64,000 nucleotides of DNA from Nocardioides sp. zg-DK7169. GTDB taxonomy: Bacteria; Actinomycetota; Actinomycetes; Propionibacteriales; Nocardioidaceae. Below the pieces are notes generated by a model, which was given only the letters and a program-made list of their open reading frames with translations, searched no databases and had not been told where the DNA came from. Location: assembly GCF_013155365.1 (NCBI RefSeq), contig NZ_JABJRA010000004.1, positions 124,001 through 188,000 on the forward strand, read 5' to 3'. Numbering within the stretch: position 1 is the stretch's first letter; each line of letters opens with the position of its first letter. The position numbers and the translations under genes are program-made. Of the stretch, positions 1 to 7,067 are shown in pieces.

Positions 1-1
1 G

Positions 2-280
2 GACGGGTGGGCCGCGATGCGCCGCATCGTGCTGCCCCAGGCCGCGCGGATCGCCGTACCGCCGCTGTCGAACACGCTGCTGTCGCTGGTCAAGGACACC
101 TCGCTTGCCGCGGTGGTGCTGGTGACCGAGCTGTTCCGCGAGGCCCAGGTGGCCGCGGCGCTCAGCACCGAGTACCTCCCGCTCTACTGCCTGGCGGCGC
201 TCTACTACTGGGTGCTGTGCTACCTGATCACGCTGGCGCAGGAGCCGCTCGAGCGGCGGCTGGGGAGGTACGTCGCATGA
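2..280 (+). CDS. Amino-acid ABC transporter permease, C-terminal part (5' truncated by window edge)
   Basis: This is the 3' end of a membrane permease of a polar amino-acid ABC importer. It retains the end of the cytoplasmic coupling (EAA) loop, seen as RRIVLPQAARIAVPPLSN, which contacts the ATPase. A hydrophobic segment and a last membrane span (CLAALYYWVLCYLITLA) follow, then a short basic tail. The frame is open to the window start, so the gene begins upstream. Its TGA overlaps the ATG of the ATPase gene (ATGA), so the two are translationally coupled. Family assignment (HisM/GlnP type) is firm from the loop motif; the transported amino acid cannot be told. Confidence 0.9.
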   Translation, partial: DGWAAMRRIVLPQAARIAVPPLSNTLLSLVKDTSLAAVVLVTELFREAQVAAALSTEYLPLYCLAALYYWVLCYLITLAQEPLERRLGRYVA

Positions 281-1041
281 GCGCGCTCATCCGGGCCGAG
301 GGCCTGCGCAAGAGCTTCGGCGACCAGGAGGTGCTGCGCGACGTCGGGTTCGAGGCCGAACCGGGGACCTGCACCGTGCTGCTGGGCCCCTCGGGGTCGG
401 GGAAGACCACGGTGCTGCGCTCGCTCAACGCCCTCGCCGAGCCCGACTCGGGCACGGTCCGCATCGGGGACGTCGAGGTCGACTACGGCGCGCTGCCGCG
501 TGCCGCCCGGGAGCGGCGGGCCCTGCTGCGCCGGCTCCGCTCGCGCAGCGGGATGGTCTTCCAGTCCCACAACCTCTTCCCGCACCGCACGGTGCTGGGC
601 AACGTCATCGAGGGCCCGGTGCGTGCCCAGGGCGTGGACCACGACGAGGCGGTGCATGCCGCGCGCGAGCTGCTGGCCCAGGTCGGCCTGGCCGGCCGTG
701 AGGACGCCTACCCCTCGCAGCTGTCCGGCGGGCAGCAGCAGCGGGTGGGCATCGCCCGGGCGCTCGCGCTGCGCCCGGAGGTGGTGCTGTTCGACGAGCC
801 GACCTCGGCGCTGGACCCCGAGCTGGTCGGGGAGGTGCTCGGCGTCGTGCGCGACCTCGCCGCGACCGGCTGGACGATGGTGATCGTGACCCACGAGGTC
901 CGCTTCGCCCGCGACGTGGCCGACCAGGTGCTCTTCCTCGACGGCGGCGTGGTCGCCGAGCGTGGTGGGCCCGAGGTGCTGAGCGACCCGGTCACCGAGC
1001 GGGCCCGGCAGTTCCTGCGCCGTGTCCTGGAGGCGGGCTGA
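277..1041 (+). CDS. Amino-acid ABC transporter ATP-binding protein (GlnQ/HisP type)
   Basis: The gene encodes the 254-residue cytoplasmic ATPase that energises the permease just upstream. Visible motifs are Walker A GPSGSGKTT (about residues 37-45), the Q-loop in MVFQSHNLFPH, signature LSGGQQQR (about 149-156), Walker B VVLFDEPTSALDP (about 169-181) and the switch histidine in IVTHE. FQSHNLFPH and the 250-residue length are typical of polar amino-acid importers. The ATG at 277 overlaps the permease stop; a longer in-frame opening upstream lies over the permease in another frame and is not used. The periplasmic binding protein must lie outside the window. Confidence 0.95.
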   Translation: MSALIRAEGLRKSFGDQEVLRDVGFEAEPGTCTVLLGPSGSGKTTVLRSLNALAEPDSGTVRIGDVEVDYGALPRAARERRALLRRLRSRSGMVFQSHNLFPHRTVLGNVIEGPVRAQGVDHDEAVHAARELLAQVGLAGREDAYPSQLSGGQQQRVGIARALALRPEVVLFDEPTSALDPELVGEVLGVVRDLAATGWTMVIVTHEVRFARDVADQVLFLDGGVVAERGGPEVLSDPVTERARQFLRRVLEAG

Positions 1042-1102
1042 GCCCGAGGGTGACCCCGATGTGGGACTGATGGGACTCGTGGTGCATGATTCTCTTGCAC
1101 CT

Positions 1103-1178
1103 GCGGACGTAGCTCAGTTGGTAGAGCGCAACCTTGCCAAGGTTGAGGTCGCGAGTTCGAGTCTCGTCGTCCGCTCCA
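1103..1178 (+). tRNA. tRNA-Gly (anticodon GCC), CCA encoded
   Basis: A complete cloverleaf can be drawn. The 7-bp acceptor stem is GCGGACG (1103-1109) with CGTCCGC (1168-1174). The D-arm contains AGCTCAGTTGGTAGAGC. The anticodon stem CAACC/GGTTG encloses loop TTGCCAA with anticodon GCC at 1136-1138. The T-arm contains GTTCGAGTC. The discriminator is T1175 and CCA is encoded at 1176-1178. It reads GGC/GGT glycine codons. A strong hairpin terminator follows within 10 bases. Confidence 0.97.
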
Positions 1179-1183
1179 GATGC

Positions 1184-1215
1184 AGCAGCCCCCGGCCGTT
1201 CGGCCGGGGGCTGCT
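1184..1215 (+). terminator. Hairpin terminator after tRNA-Gly
   Basis: A perfect 14-bp GC-rich stem runs from 1184-1197 to 1202-1215 with a GTTC tetraloop. It sits 6 bases after the tRNA 3' end. There is no long T tract, as is usual in actinobacteria. It is also close to the stop of the opposing DUF1540 gene (1231) and may terminate both directions. Confidence 0.85.
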
Positions 1216-1230
1216 GTGCTTCCGGGACCC

Positions 1231-1521
1231 TCACATGCTGGGGGCGTAGGTCATGCAGTCGGCCTCGTCGCCGCCCCACGCGATCGTCACCGAGTCGGCG
1301 TGGCACATCAGGTCGTGGTTGTGGGTGCAGTCGGCGCGCTGGCAGGCCCCGACATGGGCGCGCACCGTCGGCAGCCCGCCGCTGACGCCCAGGGAGATGA
1401 AGGTCGCGCAGGTCGCGTGGTCGCCGGCAGAGCCGACGGTGATCGCGTCCGCCGTGCAGCCGTCGTGGTTGAAGGAGCAGGACTCGACACTGCAGGTGCC
1501 GACATCGGCCATGGTGCTCAT
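1231..1521 (-). CDS. DUF1540-type Cys-rich small protein (two Cys4 modules)
   Basis: The protein has 96 residues and is built from two similar Cys4 modules. The first has Cys at about 10, 15, 22 and 38 (CSVESCSFNHDGC then CATF); the second at about 60, 65, 73 and 89 (CQRADCTHNHDLMC then DCMTY). The repeated C-x4-C-x6/7-C-x15-C pattern fits DUF1540, a family with presumed metal-binding cysteines and no established function. ATG at 1521 was chosen because GGAGG lies 8 bases upstream. No signal peptide or membrane span is seen, so it is probably cytoplasmic. Zinc binding is inferred from the cysteines only. Confidence 0.85.
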   Translation of the reverse strand: MSTMADVGTCSVESCSFNHDGCTADAITVGSAGDHATCATFISLGVSGGLPTVRAHVGACQRADCTHNHDLMCHADSVTIAWGGDEADCMTYAPSM

Positions 1522-1739
1522 GGGGAGACCTCCGGTGGGCGTCGGGTGGTTCGTTCCACCGTGCGCCCGATGCCGACGGGTGTCCAGACAGGACAGGCTG
1601 CCCTCACCTGCCGCCGTCTTGGGCGCCGGCAGCGGCCCGACTACGGTGGGCCCGCCACCTCTGCGGCGGAAGGGGCGGGGCCGCCCGGGACGGGTGGCCC
1701 TGGCTGGGTGCAGTGGCCACCACTCCTTGGAGGAACTCC

Positions 1740-2570
1740 ATGCCCCGCCGCCTGGTCCACGGCCTGCTCGCCGCCGCCACCGCCGGTTCCCTGCTCGCCG
1801 CTGTGGTGAGCCCCGCCGCCGCCGACCCGCTCCCCACCCCACCGAACGGCGTGGGGACCGCCGGGCCGCCGTACGACTACACCACCGAGCTCGTCGGACA
1901 GTTCCCCTTCATCCCGCTGAAGGACAAGTCGCTGCTCACCCGCACCGCGCACGGCTACCGCTACTGGAGCGGCCAGCAGGACAACGACATCACCCTGCGG
2001 GTGCGCGGCAACCGGATCCGGATCACCGACACCGGCACCAAGCGCTTCAAGCGGCTCGCCGGCTCCTGCCGCCGGGTGCCGGTACGCCGGGGGATCGGCG
2101 CGTCGTGCCGGCTCCCGGACGCCAGCCCCCGCAAGCCGGTGCTGCTGGAGATCTGGCCGCGCCTCGGCGACGACCGCGTCGACGCCTCGACCCTGTCCGC
2201 GTCGTTCGCGGTCGCGGTGCTGGGCGATGCCGGCAACGACACGGCGCGCCTCGGCGCCGGTGACGACTTCTTCAACGGCCACACCGGGCGGGACCGGGTC
2301 TGGGGCGGCCGCGGTCGCGACTGGATCCGGGCCGGCCGGGGGAACGACGTGATCCACGGCGGCGCGGGACGTGACCAGCTGATCGGCCAGGACGGCCGCG
2401 ACCGGCTCCATGGCGGCGCCGGGGACGACCGGGTCGGCGGCGACGACGGCCACGACCGCCTCTGGGGCGGCCGTGGGCGCGACTTCGTGCTCGGCGGCAA
2501 CGGCCGCGACCGGGCCTGGACCGACGGCCTGGACCGGCTGCTCACCGTCGAGGTGGTCCGCCGCCGCTGA
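1740..2570 (+). CDS. Secreted RTX (hemolysin-type calcium-binding repeat) protein
   Basis: The protein has 276 residues. It starts with a classical signal peptide (basic MPRRL, hydrophobic Ala/Leu core, cleavage near SPAAA-DP), so it is exported. A central region of about 120 residues of unrecognised function contains four cysteines or fewer. The C-terminal half is a run of glycine/aspartate nonapeptides of the GGxGxDxhx type (for example GGAGRDQLI, GGAGDDRVG, GGRGRDFVL), which fold as a calcium-binding parallel beta-roll. ATG 1740 has GGAGGA five bases upstream. There are about ten repeats and no toxin or enzyme domain, so it is more likely a cell-surface or matrix protein than a hemolysin. 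Confidence 0.85.
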   Translation: MPRRLVHGLLAAATAGSLLAAVVSPAAADPLPTPPNGVGTAGPPYDYTTELVGQFPFIPLKDKSLLTRTAHGYRYWSGQQDNDITLRVRGNRIRITDTGTKRFKRLAGSCRRVPVRRGIGASCRLPDASPRKPVLLEIWPRLGDDRVDASTLSASFAVAVLGDAGNDTARLGAGDDFFNGHTGRDRVWGGRGRDWIRAGRGNDVIHGGAGRDQLIGQDGRDRLHGGAGDDRVGGDDGHDRLWGGRGRDFVLGGNGRDRAWTDGLDRLLTVEVVRRR

Positions 2571-2590
2571 GCGCGGCGGCCCGACAGCGC

Positions 2591-2631
2591 GAAGGGGCGG
2601 GAACCAGGTCGACCCTGGCTCCCGCCCCTTC
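2591..2631. terminator. Bidirectional hairpin terminator between convergent genes
   Basis: A long inverted repeat, GAAGGGGCGGGAACCAGG (2591-2608) against CCTGGCTCCCGCCCCTTC (2614-2631), forms a stem of about 18 bp with one mismatch. It lies 20 bases after the RTX gene stop and 22 bases before the stop of the opposing membrane-protein gene, as expected for a shared terminator. Confidence 0.85.
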
Positions 2632-2653
2632 GTGGTGCGTGGTGGTGCTGACC

Positions 2654-4813
2654 TCAGACGCCGGCGCCCTCGAGGACCGGGTCCTCGGTCGGGGTGTCGT
2701 CGCCGCCGTTCCTCGGCTTGCGCTCGGGGGTGTGGCGCGGGCCCATCGGGGCGGGCGGGGGTGCCGAGGGGCGGTTCACCCACCGGTCGACGACGAGCGC
2801 GTTGAGGGCGAGGCCGACGGCGCCCCAGATCGCGAGGACCAGCAGGTTCCCGCCGACCCCGGAGCCGTCGAAGTAGACGACCGAGCGGGCGATGTCGACG
2901 GCCGCCGGCAGCGGCAGGACGTCGGCGAGCGGACGGAAGAACTCCGGGACCATGTAGATCGAGAGCCCGCCGCCGGACGCCGGGACCCCGGCGAGCATCA
3001 CGACGATCATCACCGGGACGAGCGCGCCGAGACCGAAGACGCGGGTGAACACCGCGCTGGCCCAGCCGACCGCGAACACGGTGAACGCGCCGTACCCGAT
3101 CATCGCCAGCGGGTGGCCGTTGACCGCGCCGATCAGCACGTCGAAGAGGAACCACAGCCACACCGAGATGCCGACCGACCAGCCCGCGACGAGCGGGAGC
3201 AGACGACGGGTGCGGGTCAGGTCCGGGGCGCCGCCGCGCATCACGGCGAAGAACAGGAAACCGCCCATGATCCAGGCCATGCCGACGTAGAGGCTGTTGC
3301 TGCCGTTGGAGTCGTCGCCGGTGAGGGGCGAGATGTCCTCGACGGCGAGCTCGGCGCCACCCTCGGCCGCGACCGCGCGGAAGATCTGCACCGCGACGTT
3401 CTGCTGGCTCAGCCCGGCGCCGCTGGCGCTCAGCAGGGTGGGCTGCTCGCCGGTGGCGGCGGGCAGCACGTAGGCCGCGACGAGCTCCTGGTCGAGGATC
3501 AGCTCGCGGGCGTCCTCGGCCGACTCGACGACGCGCAGGTCGGTCACCTCGCCCATGCTCTCCTCGAGCGCGGTGACGACCTGCTGTGCCTGTGCCGCGG
3601 GCGCGACCACGGCCACGGGCAGGTCGGAGACCTCGGGCTTGTGCATGGACAGGCCCATCACCGTGACGACGGTGACCACGATGGCGAGCGGGAACAGCGC
3701 GACCGCGACGAGACGCTTGCGGTACGGCGCGACCGGGCCGCCGGACAGGGCGGGGAGCGGCGCGTCGGGGGCGGTGTAGAGCGGACCGCCGACGATCAGG
3801 TCGCCGGCCTTGCGCTCCTTGAGCGCGGACAGGACGAGTGGCACGAGGAACCACAGCGCGAGGGTCAGCACGTGGCGCCAGGCGCCGTTGCCCTCGAAGT
3901 AGATGACCGAGCGCAGCGCCTCGCCGGCGGCCGGCAGCGGGAGCACGTCGTGCAGCCAGCCGAAGAAGCCGGGCATGGTGTGGACCGACATCGCGAGGTT
4001 GGAGGCGGGCATGCCGAAGACCACCCACAGCAGCATCCCGAGCAGCACCGCGAACGGGCCCATCACCTTGGTGAACAGCAGCTGGGTGGTGCCGACGGCG
4101 AGCACCGCGAGGGTGCCGAGGCCGAGGAACAGCGGGTAGTGCCCGCTGACGGAGCCCACGACCGGGCCGAGAATCAGCCAGGTCAGCGAGCTGGTCAGCA
4201 CGCCCCAGCCGAGGGCGACCGGGAGGAACCTGCGTAGGCGCAGCAGGTTCGGCGCGCCCATCAGCAGGCCGCTGAGCGGCACGTAGCCGGCCAGCATCAG
4301 GCCCATCGCGGCGAAGAGCACCATGGTGCCGGAGCCGTCACCCTCCGGGAGCGGCGCCAGGTCGACGGTCTCGACCTGCCAGCCCTCCGCGATCGCGGCG
4401 GGGCTGAGGAGCTGGGTCACGAGCGTCGCCTGGGACGCACCGCCGCCCATCGCGTGGTAGACGGTCGCGACGTCGTCGCGGGCCGGCAGGGCGATCGCGC
4501 CGGCGATGTCCTGGTCGCGGACCAGGTCCTCCACGGTGGCGGTGTCGGGGACGACCCGCACGTCGAGCGCACCGTCGGAGCCCGACTCGAGCCCGGCGGC
4601 GAACGCGTCGGCGCTCTCGCCCTGGCCGACGACCGCCACAGGCAGGTCGCTCGGCCTGGGGTCGTGCATGGTCGCCATGTACGTCGCGTACATCATCGTG
4701 ATCATCAAGAACGGCATCACGAACAGGGCGACGATCCGCCCCTTGCGCTCGGCCGCCGTCTCGGGCGGCGGCGGCGGGTACTTCTCGGCGTACGCGGCAG
4801 ATCCTGCGCTCAA
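2654..4813 (-). CDS. Tandemly duplicated DUF3533/YhgE-like membrane protein (719 aa)
   Basis: This is a polytopic membrane protein made of two homologous halves. Each half starts with a membrane span followed by a soluble extracytoplasmic domain opening with SDLPVAVV (at about residues 55 and 390), then a block of about five spans, as in ABC-2/YhgE-type permeases. A Pro-rich cytoplasmic N-terminus precedes the first span. The start is TTG at 4813, with GAGGAG five bases upstream and no ATG alternative nearby. It is divergent from a TetR-type gene with an operator-like palindrome between them. An efflux or cell-envelope export role is inferred from fold and regulator; the substrate is unknown. 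No ATPase is adjacent. Confidence 0.8.
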   Translation of the reverse strand: MSAGSAAYAEKYPPPPPETAAERKGRIVALFVMPFLMITMMYATYMATMHDPRPSDLPVAVVGQGESADAFAAGLESGSDGALDVRVVPDTATVEDLVRDQDIAGAIALPARDDVATVYHAMGGGASQATLVTQLLSPAAIAEGWQVETVDLAPLPEGDGSGTMVLFAAMGLMLAGYVPLSGLLMGAPNLLRLRRFLPVALGWGVLTSSLTWLILGPVVGSVSGHYPLFLGLGTLAVLAVGTTQLLFTKVMGPFAVLLGMLLWVVFGMPASNLAMSVHTMPGFFGWLHDVLPLPAAGEALRSVIYFEGNGAWRHVLTLALWFLVPLVLSALKERKAGDLIVGGPLYTAPDAPLPALSGGPVAPYRKRLVAVALFPLAIVVTVVTVMGLSMHKPEVSDLPVAVVAPAAQAQQVVTALEESMGEVTDLRVVESAEDARELILDQELVAAYVLPAATGEQPTLLSASGAGLSQQNVAVQIFRAVAAEGGAELAVEDISPLTGDDSNGSNSLYVGMAWIMGGFLFFAVMRGGAPDLTRTRRLLPLVAGWSVGISVWLWFLFDVLIGAVNGHPLAMIGYGAFTVFAVGWASAVFTRVFGLGALVPVMIVVMLAGVPASGGGLSIYMVPEFFRPLADVLPLPAAVDIARSVVYFDGSGVGGNLLVLAIWGAVGLALNALVVDRWVNRPSAPPPAPMGPRHTPERKPRNGGDDTPTEDPVLEGAGV

Positions 4814-4922
4814 CGTGTCTCCTCGGGGGCGGCCGGGCCCGAGGGAGGGCGGCCGCGAAAGTCGGTGCGGAACCGATGCGGCCCGCCAGCCCAGAGTAAG
4901 TCAGATGGCGTAAATCCTGTGA

Positions 4923-4939
4923 GGTCACGTACCGTAACC
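4923..4939. promoter_or_regulatory. Candidate TetR operator (imperfect 17-bp palindrome)
   Basis: GGTCACGTACCGTAACC is a near palindrome: GGT-ACG on the left mirrors CGT-ACC on the right, with central TAC. It lies in the 156-bp gap between the divergent membrane-protein and TetR genes, 31 bases before the TetR start. Position and symmetry fit autoregulation plus control of the neighbour. The assignment is inferred, not proven. Confidence 0.5.
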
Positions 4940-4969
4940 GTCGTCACTGTCCGCCGGGAGGAGCCCGCG

Positions 4970-5578
4970 ATGCCACGAGTCGATGCGAGTCGTCCGCTGC
5001 TGGACGCCGCCGAGCGGCTCTTCGCCGAGCAGGGGATCGCCCAGGTCTCGGACCGCAGGATCGCGGAGGCCGCCGGCAACACGAACCACTCCGCGGTCGG
5101 CTACTACTTCGGGGGCCGGGCCGGGCTGCTGCGTGCCCTCATCGAGCGGCACCAGCAGGAGCTGGACCCGCCGCGCCGCGCCGCCTTCGCGGAGTCCGAC
5201 TCCCTGATGGGCGACATCCGTGCCCTGGTCGTCCCGCTGACCACCGTCTTCGCGGCGCTGCCCGCCCCCAGCTGGCGCGCGCGCTTCCTGGATCAGGCCT
5301 ACCACGACCCGGCGACGCAGCAGGTGCTCGGCGCCGCCGACGACATCTCGCTGATGGGCGTGCAGGTCTACGAGTCGATCGCGGCGCGCCTGGCCCACCT
5401 CGACCCCGAGGTCGTGCGCGCCCGCGCGTCGCTGATGGGTCACATCGTGGCCACGGTCTGCGCCACTGTCGAGGCGCGCGTCGCAGAGACCGGCGACGTC
5501 GACGAATGGGCCGAGACCGCCGACTTCCTCTCCGACGCGCTCGCCGGGCTGCTCGAGGCGCCCATCACCCGGCGATGA
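4970..5578 (+). CDS. TetR/AcrR family transcriptional regulator
   Basis: The protein has 202 residues. The N-terminal helix-turn-helix spans about residues 20-50 (ISQV/SDRRIAEAAG then AVGYYFGGRAGLLRAL, the typical recognition helix and Tyr-Tyr-Phe segment). The all-helical ligand domain follows and resembles the TetR_C group of QacR/AcrR-like regulators. ATG 4970 has GGGAGGAG seven bases upstream. It is divergent from the duplicated membrane protein, which it probably represses through the palindrome at 4923-4939. The ligand is unknown. Confidence 0.9.
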   Translation: MPRVDASRPLLDAAERLFAEQGIAQVSDRRIAEAAGNTNHSAVGYYFGGRAGLLRALIERHQQELDPPRRAAFAESDSLMGDIRALVVPLTTVFAALPAPSWRARFLDQAYHDPATQQVLGAADDISLMGVQVYESIAARLAHLDPEVVRARASLMGHIVATVCATVEARVAETGDVDEWAETADFLSDALAGLLEAPITRR

Positions 5579-5601
5579 CCCCAGCGCCCGCCGCGGAGCC
5601 G

Positions 5602-5619
5602 GGCCGGCCGGTGCCGGCC
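5602..5619. terminator. Short hairpin between convergent TetR and DUF427 genes
   Basis: GGCCGGC (5602-5608) and GCCGGCC (5613-5619) form a perfect 7-bp stem with a CGGT loop. It sits within the 43-bp gap between the two convergent stops. No T tract follows, so its efficiency is uncertain. Confidence 0.5.
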
Positions 5620-5621
5620 GC

Positions 5622-6410
5622 CTACCGACGCGTGGCGGAGGGGCGGTGGGCCCGGTCGCTGAACGGCGACCGCGGGCGCGGCTGCGCGACGCCGTCCACG
5701 GTGAGGTCGACCAGCTCGTTGTAGAACGCGACCCGCCCCGCGATCTTCTCGACCGGGGGCAGCGGCGTGGCGTAGGACCAGGCGATGTCGGCGCCGTCGG
5801 GATGGCCCGGGGCGCTCCAGTAGGCGTCCGCCTTCCCCTTGTAGGGGCACTGGCTGCGGGTGGGGCTGAGCTCGAGGACGCCGGGGGTGACGTCCTCCCG
5901 CGGCAGGTAGAAGCGGGCGGGCAGGCCGGTCTCGAGGAGCACGACCGGCTGCCTGCTGTCGGCGAGGCACACACCGCCGAGCTCGACCACGACGTGCCGG
6001 CTGCTGGCGAGCGCCTCGACGCGCTTGTGCGGGTCCCGGGGGTGCACGCCGACCAGCTCGTCCTCCTCCAGCCAGCGGTCCAGCACGCCGGGTTGCCAGG
6101 TCAGGATCACGTGGTCGGCCAGCTCGGGGGTGTCGCGCACCCAGGCCGCGTGGTGGAGCGTGCGGCCGCCCAGCGTCACGTCGTACCACTGCTCGACGGG
6201 GCCGTGCGGCAGGAAGAAGCTGGGCTCGCGCGGCAGTCGGCCGAGGGCGGGCGTCAGCAGGTCCGTGCGTACGTCGCTGCGCGGGAAGGCGTAGCCGGGA
6301 ACGGGGAACCCGGGCTCCCAGAACAGCAGCGGCTGTCGGCTGTCCACGACCGCCTGGTCCTCGAGATAGGCGCGCACCCACTTGTCGATGCGCTCGGTCC
6401 GCAGGGTCAT
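5622..6410 (-). CDS. DUF427 domain protein (two domains)
   Basis: The protein has 262 residues and carries two DUF427 units. The better conserved second unit (about residues 150-235) has the family signature SQCPYKGKADAYW followed by DIAWSYATPLPPVEKIAGRV. The first unit (about 20-115) is recognisable from WYDVTLGGRTLHHAAW. DUF427 proteins are small soluble proteins common in actinobacteria, of unknown biochemical role. ATG 6410 has AGGAGG six bases upstream; an earlier in-frame start would lack a ribosome site. Nothing in the neighbourhood suggests a partner. Confidence 0.88.
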   Translation of the reverse strand: MTLRTERIDKWVRAYLEDQAVVDSRQPLLFWEPGFPVPGYAFPRSDVRTDLLTPALGRLPREPSFFLPHGPVEQWYDVTLGGRTLHHAAWVRDTPELADHVILTWQPGVLDRWLEEDELVGVHPRDPHKRVEALASSRHVVVELGGVCLADSRQPVVLLETGLPARFYLPREDVTPGVLELSPTRSQCPYKGKADAYWSAPGHPDGADIAWSYATPLPPVEKIAGRVAFYNELVDLTVDGVAQPRPRSPFSDRAHRPSATRR

Positions 6411-6535
6411 CGGCTGCCTCCTGCTCTCCAGCGTCCCACCGGCGGACGAGGAGGAGAACCCTCGGCGCGACACCGGGCCCGGGCCCCGAGGCCGGTCAGC
6501 GTGTGCAGGTGACGCTCACCGGCAGGGTGTCGACG

Positions 6536-6958
6536 TCAGCAGCGAGAGATGCTCGACCGCGTCATCGTGCCACCCAGCCCCTCGCCGGTGACCTCCTCGA
6601 AGCCCACTCCGACCTGGTCCCCGCGCTTCACGCGCAGCGCCTTCGTCCCCGACATCTTCCCGCTCGCCGCGCGGACCCGGGCCTCGGTCCTCTGCTCGCC
6701 GCGCACTCGGTAGACCGACCCGATGTGGGCGTGCTGCGCGCCCCGGTTGTCCAAGCGGACCCGGACCCTGAGGTCGCCGTCGCCGAGCGGCACCTTGCAG
6801 ACCTGGACCTTCGCGCCCTGCACGGCCAGCCCGTTCGTCCAGGCCGCCTGGGCCGGCGGGGCGAGCAGCGCCCCGGACGCCAGCACGGACGCCATGGCCG
6901 AGGTGATCAGGATGCGCCGGAGGCGGGAGCGGGCGGGCGTGCGGAGGTATCGAGGCAT
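6536..6958 (-). CDS. Small secreted protein of unknown function
   Basis: The protein has 140 residues. The N-terminus is Arg-rich (RTPARSRLRRILITS), then a hydrophobic stretch ends in APPAQA-A, a typical Sec signal peptide cleaved near residue 38. The mature part of about 100 residues looks beta-rich with two cysteines (QVCKVP and the last residue). I do not recognise a family. ATG 6958 was chosen because it gives a complete signal peptide; its ribosome site is weak and the codon sits in an inverted repeat (6955-6972). Confidence 0.7.
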   Translation of the reverse strand: MPRYLRTPARSRLRRILITSAMASVLASGALLAPPAQAAWTNGLAVQGAKVQVCKVPLGDGDLRVRVRLDNRGAQHAHIGSVYRVRGEQRTEARVRAASGKMSGTKALRVKRGDQVGVGFEEVTGEGLGGTMTRSSISRC

Positions 6959-6972
6959 ACGGAGAGGTATGC
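6955..6972. repeat. Inverted repeat covering the start codon of the small secreted protein
   Basis: GCATAC (6955-6960) and GTATGC (6967-6972) are perfect inverted copies with a 6-base spacer. In the mRNA they would pair the start codon region with its leader, or in DNA they could be a repressor site. Either role is inferred. Confidence 0.5.
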
Positions 6973-7067
6973 CCGTCCAGGACCTGCGCCAATCGCGAGG
7001 AGGTTCCGAGGGGCGATGTCGAAGGACCGGGCGCCGGCGTGCCACAGCAGCGCGGGACCTCGCAGGG

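Noticed and set aside
1740..2570. Hemolysin or toxin
   Set aside because: Only RTX calcium-binding repeats are present; no toxin, protease or lipase domain and a Sec rather than type I signal.
2639..4237. Long open frame on the plus strand opposite the duplicated membrane protein gene
   Set aside because: Its translation is a His/Asp/Arg/Gln-rich low-complexity shadow of the real minus-strand gene; no domain, no ribosome site.
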